Positions 9,127 through 16,506 of a DNA stretch of 64,000 nucleotides are shown here, one piece after another. This DNA comes from an uncultured Paracoccaceae bacterium. Lineage in GTDB: Bacteria > Pseudomonadota > Alphaproteobacteria > Rhodobacterales > Rhodobacteraceae. Each line of letters opens with the position of its first letter. Positions within the stretch are counted from its first letter, which is position 1. The notes under the pieces are model-generated. The model was not told where the DNA came from. It searched no databases and saw only the letters and a list, made by a program, of their open reading frames with translations. Where the stretch lies: contig CANNFE010000003.1 in the NCBI GenBank assembly GCA_947503775.1, forward strand, positions 102,501 through 166,500, given 5' to 3'. The position numbers and the translations under genes are program-made.

Positions 9127-9336
9127 ATGAGCCTCAGCCTTGGTGAAATCCGCTACAACGCCCGCAACTCCGCCTTCGAAGCGCGCGTCGATATCGAAAA
9201 GAACGGCGTGACCTACCGCTATCCCTGCAGCGTCGAAGCGCCCCTGACGACCGAACCGACCCTCATTCGCGAAGCGCTCGCCCGCCAGGCCTGCCGTCAG
9301 TCCGGCGTCGGCGCCTCGATCATGAGCGTGATTTAG
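9127..9336 (+). CDS. Small conserved protein of unknown function (69 residues)
   Basis: The ATG at 9127 has GGAG eight bases upstream and is followed by 69 codons and then a strong terminator, which together support a real gene. The product begins MSLSLGEIRYNARN and is a compact, mixed-charge soluble protein with two cysteines and no membrane segment or signal peptide. I do not recognise a characterised family. It is monocistronic, 145 bp downstream of pyrF; that gap shows no other gene. Confidence 0.75.
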   Translation: MSLSLGEIRYNARNSAFEARVDIEKNGVTYRYPCSVEAPLTTEPTLIREALARQACRQSGVGASIMSVI

Positions 9337-9359
9337 TCCCTCGATCACGCGAATAGAAA

Positions 9360-9396
9360 AAGGCCGCTGCAATGTCCCTCCGCAGCGGCCTTTTTT
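9360..9396. terminator. Bidirectional terminator between the 69-residue gene and nfeD
   Basis: GGCCGCTGC (9362-9370) pairs with GCAGCGGCC (9382-9390) across an 11-base loop. A-rich sequence precedes it and TTTTTT follows, so it can serve both convergent genes. Confidence 0.92.
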
Positions 9397-9416
9397 GTGT
9401 CCGGATGAACCAGATG

Positions 9417-9692
9417 TCACTCGTTGATGTCGCGATCCCAGTATTTCACCTGACCGCGCTCCAGCTTGAAGAAATGCCGAAGACCGACATAAAGCACGAG
9501 CGAAATCACCGCAAAGATCACCAGAAGCCACGGCAGCGTCAGCCCGCTGAAAAATCCGATGGCCAGCATGATCCCGACAATCGACGCTCCGGCGGCAAAG
9601 CCCAGCGCCACGAAACCGGGGATCAAGACCTCGAGAATTCCCAGCATCAAAGCTGCCGACAGCCAGACCCACCATTGCGTCGCAAGATCCAT
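9417..9692 (-). CDS. NfeD-like short membrane protein
   Basis: This 91-residue protein has three or four hydrophobic segments (WWVWLSAALMLGILEVLIPG, then ALGFAAGASIVGIMLAIG, then LPWLLVIFAVISLVLYVG) and a short basic/acidic cytoplasmic tail. It corresponds to the truncated NfeD form that lacks the Clp-protease-like domain and often the OB domain. NfeD proteins are encoded beside SPFH proteins and are thought to help assemble or proteolyse them in flotillin-like microdomains. It starts two bases after the stop of the SPFH gene, so both are co-transcribed. Confidence 0.88.
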   Translation of the reverse strand: MDLATQWWVWLSAALMLGILEVLIPGFVALGFAAGASIVGIMLAIGFFSGLTLPWLLVIFAVISLVLYVGLRHFFKLERGQVKYWDRDINE

Positions 9693-9694
9693 AA

Positions 9695-10585
9695 TTAACG
9701 TCCTTTCAGCATGTTGAACGCATTCCCGAAGGCCTGAATGGCATCGGCGGGAACGACGATCGTCTGCTTGCCGTCGCCCTGGCCGAGGGCCGTCAGTGCC
9801 TCCACCTGCTTGAGCGCCACTTGATATTGTGCCGCCTCAAGCCCGTTCTCTGCAATAGCCACGGCCACGACCTGCGTCGCATAGGCTTCGGCATCCGCCT
9901 GGATGCGGCGCGCCTTGGCGATTTGCTCGGCGGAATAAAGCTCCGCATCCGCAGCAAGTTCGACGGACCGTTTCTGACCTTCGGCCTCCATGACGGCAGC
10001 CCTCCGCGCCCGCTCCGCATTCAGCTGCTGAAGCATCGCATCGCGCGTCGCCTGATCGAGGTTCACGTCGAGGATTTCCGCCCGCGTCACCTCGATCCCC
10101 CAATCGTCGACCTGCGCTTCAAGCTGCTCCTGAATGGCCATGATCAACTGTGACCGGTTCGACTGAACCTGATCCAGCTCCATCCGGCCAATCTCGCTCC
10201 TCACCATGCCGGCCACGGTAGTCGAGATCGCACCATCCACATCGCGGATCCGGTAGACCGTCTTTTCCGGCTCGGTGATCCGGTAAAAGACCGACGTATC
10301 GACCTGCACCAGCACGTTGTCAGAGGTAATCGCGTCCTGCGTCATCGTCGGCAACTGCCGCTCAAGGATCGAGATCTTGTGCGCGATCCGGTCGAGGAAC
10401 GGGATGATGATGTTGATGCCCGGCCCAAGAACCGCCCGCAGACGCCCGAACCGCTCGACCACATGTTTTTCGGATTGAGGCACGATGCGGACCGCCGCCG
10501 CAATTGCGACGATGATCAGCACCGCCAGCAGGATCAACACGATATTCTCACCGATCAAACGGCTAATAATTTGCTCGAAATCCAT
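9695..10585 (-). CDS. SPFH/Band 7 (stomatin/QmcA-like) membrane protein
   Basis: This 296-residue protein has one N-terminal helix (about residues 10-32) and a Band 7 domain (VRIVPQSEKHVVERFGRL, then the conserved SILERQLPTMTQDAITSDNV block). A long Ala/Glu-rich coiled coil follows (about 175-260, AERARRAAVMEAEGQKR), then a short C-terminal part ending FNMLKGR. Such proteins form large rings in the inner membrane and modulate proteases such as FtsH. It forms an operon with the NfeD-like gene; the arrangement is the standard SPFH-NfeD pair. Confidence 0.93.
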   Translation of the reverse strand: MDFEQIISRLIGENIVLILLAVLIIVAIAAAVRIVPQSEKHVVERFGRLRAVLGPGINIIIPFLDRIAHKISILERQLPTMTQDAITSDNVLVQVDTSVFYRITEPEKTVYRIRDVDGAISTTVAGMVRSEIGRMELDQVQSNRSQLIMAIQEQLEAQVDDWGIEVTRAEILDVNLDQATRDAMLQQLNAERARRAAVMEAEGQKRSVELAADAELYSAEQIAKARRIQADAEAYATQVVAVAIAENGLEAAQYQVALKQVEALTALGQGDGKQTIVVPADAIQAFGNAFNMLKGR

Positions 10586-10886
10586 TATCTTCCTCTCTTC
10601 AACTGAGCGGCAGATAGGGGCCGATTACGCCATTTTGAAGATTTTAGGGGGTAGAGGCGCGCGTCTTTCCTGGGGCAGATGCAGCAGGACAACACCTGAA
10701 CCCGCGGCGCGATGCGCCCATTTTAGCGTTCAGGACAAGGCGAAACGCCGGGCCGACACCGCCGCCATCAACCCCGATTGCAGCGTCAAAAGCCGGTCCG
10801 TCCAGCGCAGCGCCGACAAAATCGAACAAGCAACCAGCGCTCCGCGCGAACCCAGCGTCAGAAGCTCCCGCCCGACAATCAGACCG
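10586..10886. other. 301-bp intergenic interval with no gene seen
   Basis: This interval lies between the histidine kinase stop and the SPFH start, both on the minus strand. It must hold the SPFH-nfeD promoter. I see no convincing ribosome site plus ORF, RNA gene or hairpin terminator. A short open frame (10644-10829, minus) has no family resemblance. Confidence 0.5.
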
Positions 10887-11933
10887 TCAAGGCACCGCGA
10901 GAGTAAACGCGAATTCCGTCTCGGTCTCGTCCGATCTGACCGACATGTGCCCCTGATGGGCCTTAGCGATCTGGGAGACGATGAACAGCCCCAAACCCAG
11001 CCCCTTTTTGTCGATCCCGACATCGGCGCTGTAGAACGGCTCGAAAATCGTCTTCAGCTTGTCCGGCGGGATCGTCTGCCCTCCGTTACGCACCGCAAGC
11101 ACCACATTCTCCTGTTGCCGGGACAGACTCACGCGGATCGGCGCCGCCGGATCTCCGTGCTGAACCGCATTTCCAAGCAGGTTGGATGCCAATTGCGCAA
11201 GCCGCGTCTCGTCCCCTTTCACGGTCCCGTCAAAGGTCAGATCCGTCCTGATCTCTCGCCCCGGATGGGCCAGGCGCAACTCGTCCACAGTCTGGGACAC
11301 AATCTCCGCCAGATGTACCGGGGCCGTCATCTCAAGATCGATACCACTGCCCAGCCGCGAGCGCGCAAAATCCATGACATCCGCGATCAGCGCCGCCATA
11401 CGGTCGACCGACCCGTTGACCGCCTCGACCATCTGCCGGCTCCGCTCGGATTGCTCCTCGCGGGCCATGATGTTCATCGCCGACCGGATCGAGGCCAGCG
11501 GGTTGCGCAGATCATGGCCCAGAACGGCCACGAACTGCTCGCGCAAAAGCGCCTCCTCCTCGCGCGAGCGCAATGTCGCGGCATTCGCCTTGGCCGCCGT
11601 GACATCCCGCGCGCTGCAAAAATAGTTGCCACCCTCGGGCACCGCGTTCCAGGAAAGCCAGCGATAGGTCCCATCCTTGGTGCGATACCGGTTCTCGAAA
11701 TTCAGGATCGGCGTTCCGGTCTTGATCTCGCGAAACGCCTCGGCATTGGCGTCGATATCGTCAGGATGCAGAAAATCGAAAAACGTCCGCGACAAGATCT
11801 CCTCGACGCCCCATCCCAGCGTATGCTGCCATGCCGGGTTCGTCTCGATGAAGACACCGTCATTATCGAGAATCCCAAGAAGGTCGGGCGTCACATTCCA
11901 GGTCAGGCTATGGGATTCGATCGGGACCGGCAT
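10887..11933 (-). CDS. PAS-domain sensor histidine kinase (orphan)
   Basis: This 348-residue soluble kinase has an N-terminal PAS domain (about 10-115; DLLGILDNDGVFIETNPAW through the PAC region RTKDGTYRWLSW). A HisKA domain follows with the phospho-acceptor His140 in VLGHDLRNPLAS. The ATPase part has an N box (LLGNAVQHG) and a G box (GLGLGLFIVSQIA). There is no membrane helix, so it senses a cytoplasmic signal. No response regulator is adjacent. It lies downstream of dctM on the same strand, separated by 131 bp holding a REP-like element, so a link with the TRAP operon is possible but not shown. Confidence 0.93.
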   Translation of the reverse strand: MPVPIESHSLTWNVTPDLLGILDNDGVFIETNPAWQHTLGWGVEEILSRTFFDFLHPDDIDANAEAFREIKTGTPILNFENRYRTKDGTYRWLSWNAVPEGGNYFCSARDVTAAKANAATLRSREEEALLREQFVAVLGHDLRNPLASIRSAMNIMAREEQSERSRQMVEAVNGSVDRMAALIADVMDFARSRLGSGIDLEMTAPVHLAEIVSQTVDELRLAHPGREIRTDLTFDGTVKGDETRLAQLASNLLGNAVQHGDPAAPIRVSLSRQQENVVLAVRNGGQTIPPDKLKTIFEPFYSADVGIDKKGLGLGLFIVSQIAKAHQGHMSVRSDETETEFAFTLAVP

Positions 11934-12006
11934 CCTGCCTGCTTTACCTTTTTTGGCCCCCAGATCAACATTTTAAGATCCCCGGACCGGCCGGGACGAA
12001 GGGCGT

Positions 12007-12062
12007 GGCCGGGCGGGCGGGTGTCGCCTGCGGGCAAAGCCCGCGGCGCAGGCGCCCCGCGG
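12007..12062 (-). repeat. REP-like GC-rich element, copy A (after dctM)
   Basis: Forward-strand GGGCGGGCGGGTGTCGC (12011-12027), preceded by GGCC, then GC-rich inverted repeats around CGGGCAAAGCCCG, ending at the dctM stop. The 21-base head is identical to copy B at 15312-15332 and similar to copy C at 28604-28619. All three lie directly after stop codons of minus-strand genes. Confidence 0.65.
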
Positions 12063-12064
12063 CC

Positions 12065-13510
12065 TCAGATCTGCGAGGGCAGCCAGAGAACGATGGACGG
12101 AAAAGCCACCAGAAGCGCGATCGTGATCCCGTCGGCGATGAAAAACGGCGTCACGCCCCGAAAGACGTCTCCGACGCTCAGATCGTCATGCACGCCGGCC
12201 ACGACAAAGCAGTTCAGCCCGATCGGCGGCGTGATCAGACAGAACTCGGCCATCTTCACCACCAGGATCCCGAACCAGATCGCGCACATCGGGCCCGACA
12301 TGCCGAATGCGCTTTCCGCGGCCGTCACGCTTTCTCCGCCATTCAGGGCCATGACCGCCGGATAGACAACCGGCAGCGTCAGCAGAAGCATTCCGATCGC
12401 ATCCATGAACATGCCAAGGATCGCATAGGCCAGAAGGATCATGATCAGCGTGAGCATCGGCGATTGCTCCAGTGACGTGATCCAGTCAGAAAAGGCCCCG
12501 GGCAGATCCGCAAAGCCCAAAAACCGCACATAGATCAAGACCCCCCAGATGATCGTGAAGATCATCACGCTCAGCTTCGCCGTCTCCAACAGCGCCGATT
12601 TCAACTCCGGCCAGCGCATCCCCCGCGCCAGCGCCATCAGCAGAACGACGAACGCGCCCAGCGCACCGCCCTCCGTCGGCGTGCCCCAGGCATCGCCCCC
12701 GATATAGGTCGGCACCTCCGATCCGAAGATCGTCACGGTTGCCGGGATCGGGTTATAGACGAAAAAGAGGATGATGATGACGACAAAGAAAATCGGAAAG
12801 GCCGGGCCCAGCGACACGATCCTCTCCCGCCAGGTGAACCCGCCCATCGGCGGCCCAAAATTTTTGAGCACAAGCGCCAGCCCCACAATCAACCCGCCAT
12901 AGACAAAGGCCGAAAAGACGCCCGGTAGAAACCCGGCCAGCAGCAGCTTGCCCACATCCTGCTCGACGATGATCGCATAGATCACAAGGATCGCCGAGGG
13001 CGGGATCAGCGAGGCGAGCGTGCCGCCCGCCGCCACGACGCCTGCCGCGAACCGTTTGTCATATCCGACCTTCAGCATCTCCGGGATCGCGATCCGCGCA
13101 AAGACCGCCGCCGTCGCGACCGACGCGCCGCTCACGGCCGCAAACCCCGCCGTCGCAAAGACCGTCGAGACACCCAGCCCCCCGGGCAGCCACCCGACCC
13201 AGCGCTTGGCCGCCTCGAAAAGCGCCTTGGTCAGCCCCGCATAATAAGCCAGATACCCGATCAGGATGAAGGTCGGGATCAGGCTCAGCGCCTGGCTCGA
13301 CACTTTCGAATGCGGCACCTGCCCCGCCGTCTTGGTCGCCACTTCCAGCGCCCAGAAAAATTCGTCCCCCGCGAAATCCTTGCGCGCCCAGAAGATCCAG
13401 ATCAGCCCGACGATCCCGGCCCCGGCGGCAGCGAACGCCACGCGCATCCCCAGGACAACTGCCACCAGCAGCCCGCCCGTGACCCAAAGCCCGATCTCAA
13501 GCGGCTCCAT
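12065..13510 (-). CDS. TRAP transporter large permease (DctM type)
   Basis: This 481-residue membrane protein has about 12-13 hydrophobic segments and the DctM family motifs FILIGYLAYYAGLTKALF and GFAAVSGASVATAAVFARIAIPEM, with the conserved PPSAILVIYAI. It is the ion-coupled channel of a tripartite ATP-independent periplasmic transporter; Na+ normally drives uptake of an organic acid. Its start overlaps the dctQ stop by one base (TGATG). The order is dctP-dctQ-dctM. The substrate cannot be told from sequence. A REP-like element follows the stop. Confidence 0.95.
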   Translation of the reverse strand: MEPLEIGLWVTGGLLVAVVLGMRVAFAAAGAGIVGLIWIFWARKDFAGDEFFWALEVATKTAGQVPHSKVSSQALSLIPTFILIGYLAYYAGLTKALFEAAKRWVGWLPGGLGVSTVFATAGFAAVSGASVATAAVFARIAIPEMLKVGYDKRFAAGVVAAGGTLASLIPPSAILVIYAIIVEQDVGKLLLAGFLPGVFSAFVYGGLIVGLALVLKNFGPPMGGFTWRERIVSLGPAFPIFFVVIIILFFVYNPIPATVTIFGSEVPTYIGGDAWGTPTEGGALGAFVVLLMALARGMRWPELKSALLETAKLSVMIFTIIWGVLIYVRFLGFADLPGAFSDWITSLEQSPMLTLIMILLAYAILGMFMDAIGMLLLTLPVVYPAVMALNGGESVTAAESAFGMSGPMCAIWFGILVVKMAEFCLITPPIGLNCFVVAGVHDDLSVGDVFRGVTPFFIADGITIALLVAFPSIVLWLPSQI

Positions 13511-14139
13511 CAGTCGCTCCCCGACACGGTCGCCGCCTCGCGCGCGGCGATCTCGGCGGCGCTCTCGACCAGCGGCACCGCCACCGGCTCACTCAGACCC
13601 AGCACGATCGCGCGGCCGTAGCCCCAAAGCTGCAGCACCAGCCGCAGACAAAGCACGCTGAAAGCCACCGGCGCCAGCAGCTTGGCCGGCCAGATCGGCA
13701 ACCCGATATCCATGGAGCTATCCCGGCTCCACATCGGCGATCCCAGATCGAAGGACCGGTCGAAATGGGCCCAGGATCCCCAGACCAGCAGCAGCATCAG
13801 CGCCAAGATCAGAAGCGTGGTGAAAAACTCGACCAGCCAAAGCGCCCGCCCACCCAGCGCTCCGACAAAGATGTCCATCCGGATATGCCCGCCCAGCCGC
13901 TGCGTATAGGCCACTCCCATGAACGCGATCAGCGGCATGACCTGCTCGATCCAGTCGACATAGCCGGGCACGGGCGAATTAAAAAAATTCCGCCCCCCGA
14001 CCGAAATCACCGCCAGGATCATCAAGGCGAACACCGCCAGCCCGCTGAGGAGGGCCAGAAACGTCTCAAGCCGAAAGAGGCCCCGATCCAACCGGCTCAG
14101 CGCCGATCCGTCCTCCAGAACCGAGGCCGCTCCTGCCAT
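13510..14139 (-). CDS. TRAP transporter small permease (DctQ type)
   Basis: This 209-residue protein with four hydrophobic helices starts at 14139, after AGGAG with a 7-base spacing. Longer upstream frames would read through the hairpin before it and are unlikely. It contains the family's typical WIEQVMPLIAFMGVAYTQR and GGHIRMDIFVG segments. It pairs with DctM to form the membrane complex that accepts substrate from the binding protein. It is coupled to dctM and lies 58 bp after dctP, with a stem-loop in that gap. Confidence 0.92.
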   Translation of the reverse strand: MAGAASVLEDGSALSRLDRGLFRLETFLALLSGLAVFALMILAVISVGGRNFFNSPVPGYVDWIEQVMPLIAFMGVAYTQRLGGHIRMDIFVGALGGRALWLVEFFTTLLILALMLLLVWGSWAHFDRSFDLGSPMWSRDSSMDIGLPIWPAKLLAPVAFSVLCLRLVLQLWGYGRAIVLGLSEPVAVPLVESAAEIAAREAATVSGSD

Positions 14140-14166
14140 GAGGCATCTCCTCTTTGGAAAAAAGAG

Positions 14167-14187
14167 GCCCCGGATCAAGTCCGGGGC
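14167..14187. terminator. Intra-operon stem-loop between dctP and dctQ
   Basis: GCCCCGGA and TCCGGGGC (14168-14175, 14180-14187) flank a four-base loop, just after the dctP stop. A hairpin here can protect the abundant binding-protein mRNA or attenuate the permease genes. The same CCCCGGATCAAG-type palindrome is a very common dispersed repeat in alphaproteobacteria (established knowledge, from memory). Confidence 0.7.
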
Positions 14188-14197
14188 ATCCCCGCGT

Positions 14198-15208
14198 TCA
14201 GCTTCCGCCGGACACCATGCCGGTGACAAGATCGTAAAGCTCCTGGGCAGGTAGACCCGCACCGGAATTCTCCTCGATCCAAGCCTGCGCCGCCGGAGCG
14301 GCCGCCGCCTCTTCAAAGGCCGCCAGTTCCTCGTCCGAGAATGTCACCTGCGTGATCCCCTTCTCTTCCAGAAGCGGGCCCCAGGCTTCCATCGTGTTGT
14401 TGGCGTAATAGTCGATATAGTGATCGAGCGCCTCGTCCACCGATCCCATCAGCGCCTCGCGATGCGCATCCGAAAGCCCCTCGAGCGCATCGGTATTCAC
14501 CACGACCGGACAGTTCACCGTCCCGGGATTGAGGTTTGTGGTCCAGTAGGTCGCATTCTCGACCGTGCCAAAGGACATATGCGCATGCGGCGCAAAGCTG
14601 ACCGCTTTGACGACACCCGAATCCATCGCCTGGCGCACCTCCGTGGCCGACATCGAGGTCGGCACCGCACCGACCGTTTCCATCGCAGCCCCGATCCCGC
14701 CGGTCGCCCGCACGCTCAGCCCCTCGAAATCGGACAGGCTTTCCGGCGCATCGCCAACACCGACAAGGTTATATTGCGGCAGCGGCGAGGGCATCAAAAG
14801 CGTAGCATTCCACTGCGCCATCTCCTCGACCACGGCCGGATGCTCGTAAAGCGCCTGCGAGATCTCGCGCTCCTGCTCCAGCGTCTCGACGCCTAGGAAC
14901 GGCAGCTCCAAAACGGTGATCGCCCGGTTCTTGTCCGCGTGATAGCCCGCACAGAACTGCGCCATCTCGAACGCTCCGATCGAAATCCCGTCAAGGTTCT
15001 CGCGATTATTGCTCAGCCCACCGTAAGAGATGTTCATCGTGAACTCCCCGTCCGTCTTCTCGCTCACCAGCTCGGCCAGCTTCTCGACATGCTCGGTAAA
15101 GGCCCGCCGCTTGCCCCAGACCGAGACGTTCCATTCCTCGGCAAAGGTTTCTCCGGCAAAGCTCACCGTCAGCGCGGCAATCGCCGCCGTCATTTTCCAA
15201 TTGGTCAT
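14198..15208 (-). CDS. TRAP transporter solute-binding protein (DctP type)
   Basis: This 336-residue periplasmic binding protein carries a signal peptide (MTNWKMTAAIAALTVSFAG, cleavage near AFA/E) and the DctP fold. Recognisable are the central GLSVRATGGIGAAMETVGAVP region with the Arg that salt-bridges the substrate carboxylate, and the VVVNTDALEGLSDAHREAL motif. The start at 15208 has GGGAG with a 6-base gap; the ATG two codons earlier touches the same site and is less likely. It is first in dctPQM, downstream of an ArsR-type regulator gene. The substrate is probably an organic acid (inference). Confidence 0.93.
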   Translation of the reverse strand: MTNWKMTAAIAALTVSFAGETFAEEWNVSVWGKRRAFTEHVEKLAELVSEKTDGEFTMNISYGGLSNNRENLDGISIGAFEMAQFCAGYHADKNRAITVLELPFLGVETLEQEREISQALYEHPAVVEEMAQWNATLLMPSPLPQYNLVGVGDAPESLSDFEGLSVRATGGIGAAMETVGAVPTSMSATEVRQAMDSGVVKAVSFAPHAHMSFGTVENATYWTTNLNPGTVNCPVVVNTDALEGLSDAHREALMGSVDEALDHYIDYYANNTMEAWGPLLEEKGITQVTFSDEELAAFEEAAAAPAAQAWIEENSGAGLPAQELYDLVTGMVSGGS

Positions 15209-15311
15209 CGTCATCTCCCTGATGCGGATATCTTCGATCCGTCCGGGATGCACCTTGACGCAGGGACAGGGCGCAGACAAGTCGCCGCGACAAACAGCGG
15301 CCGTCGCGCAA

Positions 15312-15376
15312 GGCCGGGCGGGCGGGTGTCGCCCCCCGCGCCAGCGGGCGGGCGCAGTCGCTCCCCGGCCCCGGGA
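15312..15376 (-). repeat. REP-like GC-rich element, copy B (after the arsR-type gene)
   Basis: It carries the same 21-base head as copy A (15312-15332), followed by GC-rich inverted repeats and CGCAGTCGCTC (15353-15363). It ends at the stop codon of the regulator gene. The CGCAGTCGCTC tail is also in copy C at 28635-28645. Confidence 0.65.
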
Positions 15377-15919
15377 TCAGGGATCGAGGCCGATCTTGCC
15401 CTCGGCGACCAACAGCTCCACGACATGATCGATAATCGGTTGCAGCGGCCCGATCTCGCTCAACTCCAGCATGCTCAGCCGCCGCTCGATGATCAGCCCG
15501 ATCTCATAGGTCGATGTCGGATCGGATCCGTACTCCTTGAGGATCGCCAGAAACATCCGCCGCACCCTGGCGACCTTCCAGATCGGCCAGCCCGCCCCGC
15601 TCCCGTCCGAAGACAGGGCGTGATCCTCCCGCCGCTCGGCAGTGTCGCCTTCGGCAAGATCCCGGATCCAGCGCAGGACGGGTTCCAGCGCCGAGGTCTC
15701 AAGATGACATATCCTCATGCGCCCCGCCCTTTCCCGCCGCACCAGCCCGGCCCGCTCCAGAGAGGCCAGATGCTGCGAGATCGCCGACTGACTGATCGCG
15801 AACCGTTCGGCCAGGGCAGTGACCGTCGCGGGCCCGGCCGTCAGATCCTCGATGATCCGGCGCCGCATGGGCTCGGCCACGGCCCGAAAGAGAAGATCAA
15901 GATCGCCCATATCGCCCAT
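15377..15919 (-). CDS. ArsR-type winged-helix regulator with C-terminal extension
   Basis: This 180-residue protein has an N-terminal winged helix (about 1-85) whose recognition segment reads ISQSAISQHLASLERAGLVRRERAGR, as in ArsR-family repressors. The second half (about 90-180) is a separate helical domain that I do not recognise. No metal-binding CxC motif is visible. The start at 15919 uses GGGGA inside a palindrome (15918-15941), so the regulator's own ribosome site is part of its probable operator, and autoregulation is likely. The TRAP genes follow on the same strand after a REP-like element and are plausible targets. Confidence 0.85.
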   Translation of the reverse strand: MGDMGDLDLLFRAVAEPMRRRIIEDLTAGPATVTALAERFAISQSAISQHLASLERAGLVRRERAGRMRICHLETSALEPVLRWIRDLAEGDTAERREDHALSSDGSGAGWPIWKVARVRRMFLAILKEYGSDPTSTYEIGLIIERRLSMLELSEIGPLQPIIDHVVELLVAEGKIGLDP

Positions 15920-15971
15920 CCATAAGTCCCCGCTTATGGATCGCCGCACCCATAAGTCCCGGCTTATGGAT
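15918..15971. promoter_or_regulatory. Twin palindromic operators, 30-bp spacing
   Basis: ATCCATAAG-6 bp-CTTATGGAT (15918-15941) and CCATAAG-6 bp-CTTATGGAT (15950-15971) are nearly identical palindromes with start points 30 bp apart. They lie between the NUDIX stop and the ArsR-type gene and overlap that gene's ribosome site. The dyad form and position fit an ArsR dimer-binding pair. Confidence 0.8.
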
Positions 15972-15976
15972 CAGGC

Positions 15977-16417
15977 TCAGGGGTTAACGACCTCTTGCCC
16001 CCGCGCGCGCAGATAGTCCGAGAGCTTTGTCTTCATGAAATCGATCGCCTCCGGCAGCGCGAGAAACTCCTCCACGCCCATCAACTCCAGCCGCTGACCC
16101 TCCTCGCCAAGCTGCACCCCCCGACCCTTGTCAGCGCTCAGATGCGCCGCAAAGAAAAACAGCCTGTTGCCGCGCGGTGTGAAATATTCGCTTTTGCCCA
16201 CAAGGGTTTGAGGCTCGAGCATCAGGCCGATCTCCTCATACGTCTCCCGGATCGCCGTCTGCTCGGGCGTCTCGTCTCCCTCACGTCCTCCCCCCGGAAA
16301 ATCCCACATATTCGGATAGGGAATGTCGGGCCTGTCATCCCGCAACATCACCACCAGCCTGTCTTCGATGAAGACCGCGACCTTTGACCCGTGGAACTCT
16401 TCCGCGTTTTCGTTCAT
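15977..16417 (-). CDS. NUDIX hydrolase
   Basis: This 146-residue protein has a complete Nudix box, GGGREGDETPEQTAIRETYE followed by EIGL, the G-x5-E-x7-R-E-x2-E-E-x-G signature that binds Mg2+ and the pyrophosphate. NUDIX enzymes hydrolyse nucleoside diphosphate derivatives; the substrate here is unknown. The start at 16417 has GGAG nine bases upstream. A LexA box (16412-16426) overlaps this start codon and belongs to the divergent dinB promoter, so damage-dependent control of both genes is possible. The twin operators lie just past its stop. Confidence 0.93.
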   Translation of the reverse strand: MNENAEEFHGSKVAVFIEDRLVVMLRDDRPDIPYPNMWDFPGGGREGDETPEQTAIRETYEEIGLMLEPQTLVGKSEYFTPRGNRLFFFAAHLSADKGRGVQLGEEGQRLELMGVEEFLALPEAIDFMKTKLSDYLRARGQEVVNP

Positions 16418-16426
16418 GCTACGTTC
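16412..16426. promoter_or_regulatory. LexA (SOS) box between nudix and dinB
   Basis: GTTC (16412-16415), seven bases, then GTTC (16423-16426) is an exact match to the alphaproteobacterial LexA site GTTC-N7-GTTC. It is 80 bp before the dinB start, the expected place for an SOS-controlled Pol IV gene, and it covers the NUDIX start codon. Confidence 0.85.
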
Positions 16427-16433
16427 ACTCCGA

Positions 16434-16466
16434 CCGGATGCCGCCCGGATACCGACCGGATGCCGC
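16434..16466. repeat. Triple 11-bp tandem repeat in the dinB leader
   Basis: Three consecutive 11-mers, CCGGATGCCGC, CCGGATACCGA and CCGGATGCCGC, fill 33 bp exactly between the LexA box and dinB. The same unit, inverted and again three times with a degenerate middle copy, occurs at 42740-42772. Confidence 0.85.
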
Positions 16467-16506
16467 ATCTAAAATTCGTCTGTTTGCAGGACCCCAAAAC
16501 GCCCCG

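Noticed and set aside
10485-12365. 626-codon open frame on the plus strand
   Set aside because: It runs antisense to the SPFH, histidine kinase and dctM genes; its composition is Arg/Pro-rich without domains.
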